This document shows, one piece after another, positions 58,601 to 64,000 of a DNA stretch of 64,000 nt. The stretch is from Gymnothorax reevesii. Lineage: Eukaryota > Chordata > Actinopteri > Anguilliformes > Muraenidae. How positions within the stretch are numbered: position 1 is the stretch's first letter; each line of letters begins with the position of its first letter. Position numbers and translations under genes: made by a program. The notes beneath the pieces are model-generated. The model worked only from the letters and a program-made list of their open reading frames with translations. It had not been told where the DNA came from and made no database searches. Where the stretch lies: NCBI GenBank assembly GCA_029721435.1, contig CM056588.1, forward strand, positions 34,712,930 to 34,776,929. Direction: 5' to 3'.

Positions 58601-60440
58601 GTGGGGCGATAGTGGGAAGACTCGCCATTATGCTAATGGGGATAATACACCATCATAAATACGATAATTAGACCTAATTTGAGAATTTCAATAATTTCCT
58701 TTGCAAATACGATCAGTCTTAAGTCACTGTCTTTTCGGATCAATATCAAAGCAAATAAAACTCAATCATTATTCAAGTGCATATGACGTACACACCTTAA
58801 ATCCTAAAACAGTGTTCCATCATTAAGCGGATATCGGAAATCTGTCTTCACTAAATGTCAGACTTAAATCACATCTTACAATGAGCACAATTTTTTATTT
58901 TTTTTTACTTTGGCATAACTTTAAAGCCATGCCGTGATGCACTATGTCAGAACCAACGGCTTCATGACAAACAAGTTTATTTACTTGCAACTACGAGCTC
59001 TAATGTCCTGAATGATTCTAGTCCATTCTGAGCTGATAGGACCCATCTTGAAAGCAGAATAAACGCTGTGTCCCTGACAGCCTTTTCCTTCGACTGAAAG
59101 AATCTTTCATCAGTTACAAACCCAAATGCATCTTTGCTGGCAAGCATTTCTAAAGACTAACAGCAGTACACTTTTTCAGTATGGTAGAAGCACAGCAAAT
59201 ATGAACAGATTGATGCAGTGACAATTGCAACAGAGAGAAGTAGTCAAGTAAAAACCATAATGTTCGGACAGGTGTTGGAAAAAACTCTGATCAGCATCCA
59301 GACTCTGAATTTCAATGTGAGTGGGTGAGAACCGGAGGCAACTATCTTGCATTTGGTGAAAAAATGAATGTTGCTGAAAAATAAATCAAGTGCTTGTGAC
59401 TGTTAAAAATCATAAATATTTCACATCAGATACAAGTTCTTTTAACCAGAAATATCAACAATCTGCCAAACATATGAATTTGCAGAAAGCAGAAAATTTG
59501 AACCTTTTTATCTAAGAAGTTTCAACTTCTGCCCCAGTGGACTGATTCTCACCGACTTCCCACACATTGTATAAGTCTGTTTAATGACCCAATTTAATGC
59601 CCGCTGCGGTGTGCCTTGCCACTTCATTCACATTTGAATCCTCGTCAATGACTATTTGAAACTAACGCTTGCATCAGAGGAGCTTTTTATTTTTTTCTTA
59701 ATCTGTTCAATGTTTAAATAGAATAAGATCTGAGGCTTGTACTATGAACTAGAGGCTATGCGAAATCTCCCATCTAGTCTGTACCAAGGCAAACTGTCGA
59801 CAGTGAAGCAGTGAATATTGTGGTTTATTGCACAATTATAATGTGATATTATGTATACTGCGTACACTGTATGTTGTCATGATCACATTCCAAGAGTCAC
59901 TACCATAACCCGGCCGCTGGCCTAGCACTGTGAGAAAGTCTCCGATCAGCTTGCAAGCAAACAGAGAGACAGAATACAGGAATGCAGACTTGCTTTCATG
60001 GGTAAAAATTTTAATGATGGATATGCCATTTTAAATTTGAGTTAAGCACTGCAATGAAACTCAATTGGGTGCCACCAGCGGTTCTCTGTAAGATGAATAA
60101 AATGCTTTTAAAAATGGGATGCATTAATGGGCCATGTTAAGTCATGCTTAGTGCTAATGGGTCTTGTTTTATCCTGAACAGCGCGGTCTTTAAATACAAC
60201 TAATTAACCTGAAGTGACAACGTACAGGGACTGAAGAATAGTTTTATTCCTGAGAAAAAGTATTGTCCATTAAGTATCACCATACCTTCTTTATAGCTGG
60301 TACAAGTAGGCTATAGCTGAAACTGGGTGCAGGCATTCAGAAATATTATAATAATCATAAGGCACTTGCAGCTCTGCTGCTGAGCTGTAATCATTTCCAT
60401 CACAAGTCAAATTCAAAGTGAAGACCTGATGTGCTAGACT
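55700..60440. other. Repeat-poor intergenic region downstream of cbfa2t3
   Basis: About 4.7 kb with no recognised gene, transposon or long microsatellite beyond short A/T runs. Compared with the rest of the window this scarcity of repeats is notable and may reflect conserved regulatory DNA; see findings. Confidence 0.45.
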
Positions 60441-60450
60441 TGTTAACTTT

Positions 60451-61957
60451 TGTTGGGGTCACACGGAGGAAAACTTTCACATGAGAGGAAAAACAAAATG
60501 GAGCCCAGGATTTCCCATGACCACTTGCTGCCTGTAAGCCCCTCCCCCCAGCAGGCCAGGCAGATAAAAGCAGTGGTCAACCATTTTATCACTCTCTTAT
60601 CTCTCTGCTCTCTCTTGGGTCTTTGGACTCTTGGCTCTGGACTCTCACCTTTGGCCCTGCTCTCCCCCCTTGGTGAGACTTCTGGACCCCTGGGGACTGC
60701 TCAGGCTGGGTTACCCCCCCACCACCATCACCACCACCTCTACCTCCTCTGGACCTCCCTTTCCCCTGTGGCTCAGCACAGCCATTCTGAAGCATCAGCC
60801 ACTACCGTAGTAGAACAAGTGTAGGAAGCAACAGCTTGCTATTGAGGAGCGGCTAGCTTCTCTCCTCTTTCAAGAACAAGACCGCGGACCTTTGCAGCAC
60901 CAGAACTGCTCTTTTCAGCCGCATCAGCATCTTCCAGAATTGGATTCTCCTCCGAGCAGCAACCACAAAACCTCCTTCCATTACTAAGGACTGGTAACAA
61001 CTGGGCATTAAAACCTTCTTTCAGAAAGACCAACTGTGTATTTGTAAACTGATAGTTGTTGTGATTGTTTTTAGGATTGTGTTTTAGTAGGTCAGGATGG
61101 TATTAATGTGTAGCAGACAAGATCTTGCATGCAAATAACCTCCTGTATACTAACGCGGGACCTTTCCTGCGCAAAACACACACACGTATCTCCTCATTTT
61201 AATGTAATACATACACAAGCACAACACTGAGCATTTTTAAGTCATTTAAACTGACTATAAACACTTTCTTTAAACTTTTCTTTGTGACAAAGACTTGGTC
61301 TTGTTACAGTAGGGTTGCCCTCCCCCACTTCCACATGGTCAAGAAGGCTCCTCCACTCACACCTTAGATCATCCCTTTGTTCTCTCTCACCCACACACAC
61401 ACACACACGCGCGCGCACACACACACCTCCTTCACTGTGCATATAGTGTTTAGTGTAGTTCAGATTGTGTGTTTCATTTGTTTCATTTCAATAAATATTC
61501 TTTAAAGACATATGCTGTGGTTATTTAATGCTTTACAAGAGTGAATGAAATTGCCAACCTCTTCTATGTAGAACTCCAAATCCTTCAATCTAACCATTGA
61601 TAGGGTAATTTGTTAATAATTATTAAGTTAATTATTGATCAATTTCCATATCAATAGCTTAGTGGATATTGAGACTGAGGTTTTATTAATTGGCTATCGT
61701 TTTCCCTTCACTGAGGAAGGGTGGTGCCCCAAACTATTAATATTAATATCTCATATTAATATTACAATATCATATTTTTTAATAGTCAAATTAATAACAT
61801 CATCAGGGAAATTGCCTCAACACATGGTGTCCACTTGTGAGATATAACCCCAACAGCCGGCGCACTTGTGTGATGTGCCATTGCACGCACAACAATGTCA
61901 CCACTGCTTGGGCATTATCACCACAAAGGTGCCACCATTCGAGGCATTACCCCAACA
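60451..61957 (+). mobile_element. Possible LTR (solo or truncated retroelement)
   Basis: Starts TGTTGGGGT and ends with its exact inverse ACCCCAACA, either at 61,847-61,855 or at 61,949-61,957. It includes a TATA-like GATAAAAG near 60,561 and AATAAA at 61,490-61,495, in LTR-like order. The second end is followed by TTGGTGCCC, resembling a primer-binding site. No second LTR, no internal genes and no matching target duplication were found, so this is tentative. A degenerate tandem of about 32 bp lies at its 3' end. Confidence 0.35.
61391..61426. repeat. (CA)n/(CG)n microsatellite
   Basis: CACACACA runs around a short CGCGCGCG core. Confidence 0.85.
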
Positions 61958-62102
61958 TTGGTGCCCTGTGTGAGGCATTACCTCAAGAATTTCCATTCAG
62001 TCGCTAATACAAATTTAAGGTCCACATATGACAATAAGCTCTAGGCCTCAGGTTCCACGCTGGACTGGCTGCTCTCCTGAGTAAGGAGACTGGAGACTGG
62101 AC

Positions 62103-62267
62103 AATTCACACAGGACGCAAAACGAATTTTCCACAGGACAGATTACATTCAAAGTTAATGCAAAGACACGAATACACGCGAAACACGTGTACTCACGTCT
62201 TTGCATTGACTGAATGTAATCTGTCGTGCGGGAAATTTGTTTCGTGTCCTGTGTGAAAGCGGCTTTA
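62103..62267. mobile_element. Palindromic MITE core, copy 3
   Basis: Only the inner hairpin seen in the elements at 14.6 and 37.2 kb is present: TTCACACAGGACGCAAAACG faces CGTGTCCTGTGTGAAAGCGG, with ACAGATTACATTCAAAG facing GACTGAATGTAATCTGTCG. The outer ATCGTG-rich arms are missing. The core therefore probably moves by itself and was once inserted in, or captured by, a larger element. Confidence 0.75.
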
Positions 62268-64000
62268 GACTGCTGTACCTCAGCCAGGACTGACGCACCC
62301 CAGGGACAGCAGGTGGCATTTGGAGTGTGCATGAGGACACCTAGAACAGCTGGGGAATGGAGAAAAAAAAACTCAAACAGATCTGATCTTCTGAGTTAAT
62401 TACGGTTTTTAGGCTGCGAGTTCATTATGTTGTTTTAGTTGTGAGATGAACTGTGTCATTACAGATGTCAGACAGATGGCAGGTGTGCCATAAGGTTGTC
62501 GCTGCTATTATTGCTGTTTTTTTGGTTTGCTTTTTTGTTTTAATAAAATTTCAAGCAGGTACACTTCAAGCTGCTGTAGAAAAATATCTTGAAAATATCT
62601 ACACCCAGGCAAGGGTACGTACACACATTCTTTCTCTAACATAGCTGAAGCCAAAGTAAAAAATATTTGCTTATTTAGTCCTGGTGAACCAGCAAATCCT
62701 GAAGCAGAAATTCCCAGGCTTACGAGTAGCAATTTTTTTTTCTTTTTCCCCCCAAACCAGTTCGGCAGCAAATAAAGTAAGCACAGGCTGGTCAGAATTT
62801 GTGCATCTTACATGAATGTTTGGGACACCTGACCCTGGAGAAACATTTTGTTATGGTAAGAGTTTCTATGCACAATAATTCACATTTGTGTAGATTGAAG
62901 TCAAACTCAACTGCAGACACCAAAACACCAGCTTGTGGTTTTGCGTCCACATTTCCCACACTCTGATACACAGGTTCTGCAGCGTGTGGGAATATGAGCT
63001 CTTAAGCATTTAAATGTTCCTTCTGGTCGCGTATTCTCTCAATGAACCTGACCCCAATGTCCATCAAGGGTCACCACCAAGAAGGAAAATCTAATCTGTT
63101 GAGGAAAAATCGTACCCACCTCCCCCAGGGTACCTTCATGTACGGGGCATCAGCTCTATCCTCAGCAGGAGTATTTTTTCCAGAATGTGAGATGTGAAAA
63201 TGATTGACCGCACTGTAAAACATTATAGTGCAATTAGATTATGAGAACGTTTTTCTTCTCTTTAAATCTACTTGTCTTGATGAGTTTTAGATTGTTGATA
63301 GTTGAACTCAAGTTCCTAAGTTTTCAAAAAATTAAAGATATCCATTGTCTTAACAACTTTTGAGTTGAAAAGGTTATCTTCAAGTTGAATAATCTCACAT
63401 TTAGTTGAGGTTTCTCATATTTTAAGGCAGCCAATGAACTTTTGTTTCTTCATTTAACCAGCTTGAAATGTATTTCAGTTCATACCTCATCCCATCTGCC
63501 TTTCTCATGACAGTCTGCAGCTGGTGTACCTTTGAAAAGAGGTAAACTAACAGGAAGAGGGAGTGGAGTTTTGAGGTAAAGAAAGGAGGACTGTGAGAAA
63601 TGAGCGTCAGGAGTTAAACACGCAGTCATAGTCCCCTCTACACCTCACTCCCCCCGTCCCCGACTCTAAAGGCCTGCTGGGATATTTCCTCCCAATTCGC
63701 TAATCCGGCGCATTCCGCAAATGACTTTTAATTGCATTAGGGGCAGTGGTGGTGCAGGGCCGCGCCGCAGGCTGATTTTCCGCAGAGCTCGACGGGGGAT
63801 GGGGTCTGCAGGAGCGCTAAGCTCGGCCCCCGGCCGGTATTTTCAGAGTGTGCGAGGCGCAGATAGCGCGGAGGAATGGCGAGGGAGACAGGAGGGGGAT
63901 TGCAGGAGTCTTAAGCAGCTAATCTGTTTGTGTGTTTGCCGAGCTTGGATTGAGCTGTAATGAGGGCTTTCCCTATCTGAATATTCCAGGCGTCCCGGAT
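62268..64000. other. Downstream flank, no gene seen
   Basis: Unique-looking sequence. The last 350 bp (from about 63,660) is GC- and CpG-rich and could belong to a regulatory element or the next locus, but no exon can be supported. Confidence 0.4.

Overview
The window is vertebrate nuclear DNA, almost certainly from a ray-finned (teleost) fish. The evidence is one multi-exon gene with GT-AG introns, abundant CA/GT and GA microsatellites, a decayed Tc1-type DD34E transposon, teleost-style SINE, hAT-MITE and LINE remnants, and no operons or dense coding. A closer placement (perhaps an otophysan) is only a guess from the repeat mix.

One gene fills most of the window on the + strand: an MTG/ETO-family transcriptional corepressor that I call cbfa2t3 (MTG16/ETO2). 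I rebuilt eleven exons by eye. A CpG-rich first exon (5' UTR about 5,530-5,861) carries only ATG plus seven coding bases (5,862-5,871). Intron 1 is about 28.3 kb. Ten further coding exons follow (34,168-34,314; 36,244-36,485; 37,697-37,786; 40,129-40,310; 42,361-42,623; 43,614-43,699; 46,072-46,309; 46,968-47,036; 50,702-50,892; 51,595-51,960). All junction phases agree, and the joined frame is 1,884 nt, or 627 residues. It contains the four family domains in order: NHR1/TAFH, NHR2 tetramerisation helix, NHR3 coiled coil and NHR4/MYND zinc finger. The 3' UTR probably ends near one of two AATAAA signals (54,049 or 54,219).

Region by region: 1-5.3 kb is upstream intergenic DNA with microsatellites. 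5.4-6.3 kb is a CpG-rich promoter and first exon. 5.9-34.2 kb is intron 1. It holds minisatellites, a Tc1-like element next to a tRNA-derived SINE, a palindromic MITE, a striking 1.78-kb element packed with AGATATCT palindromes between perfect terminal inverted repeats, tandem repeats rich in nuclear-receptor half-sites, and a LINE reverse-transcriptase fragment just before exon 2. 34.2-52 kb holds the remaining exons, with introns invaded by tandem repeats. One of these is a 43-bp array that repeats a splice-acceptor-like sequence up to the real acceptor of exon 7. 52-54.2 kb is 3' UTR. 54.3-64 kb is intergenic, largely repeat-poor at 56-60 kb, followed by a possible LTR and a third copy of the palindromic MITE core.

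No second protein-coding host gene, structural RNA, CRISPR array or prokaryotic feature was found. The most unusual structures are the AGATATCT element (20,641-22,424), the acceptor minisatellite (42,930-43,613), the palindromic MITE 59 bp from exon 4, and an open CpG-rich frame running into exon 3 that could encode an alternative N-terminus.
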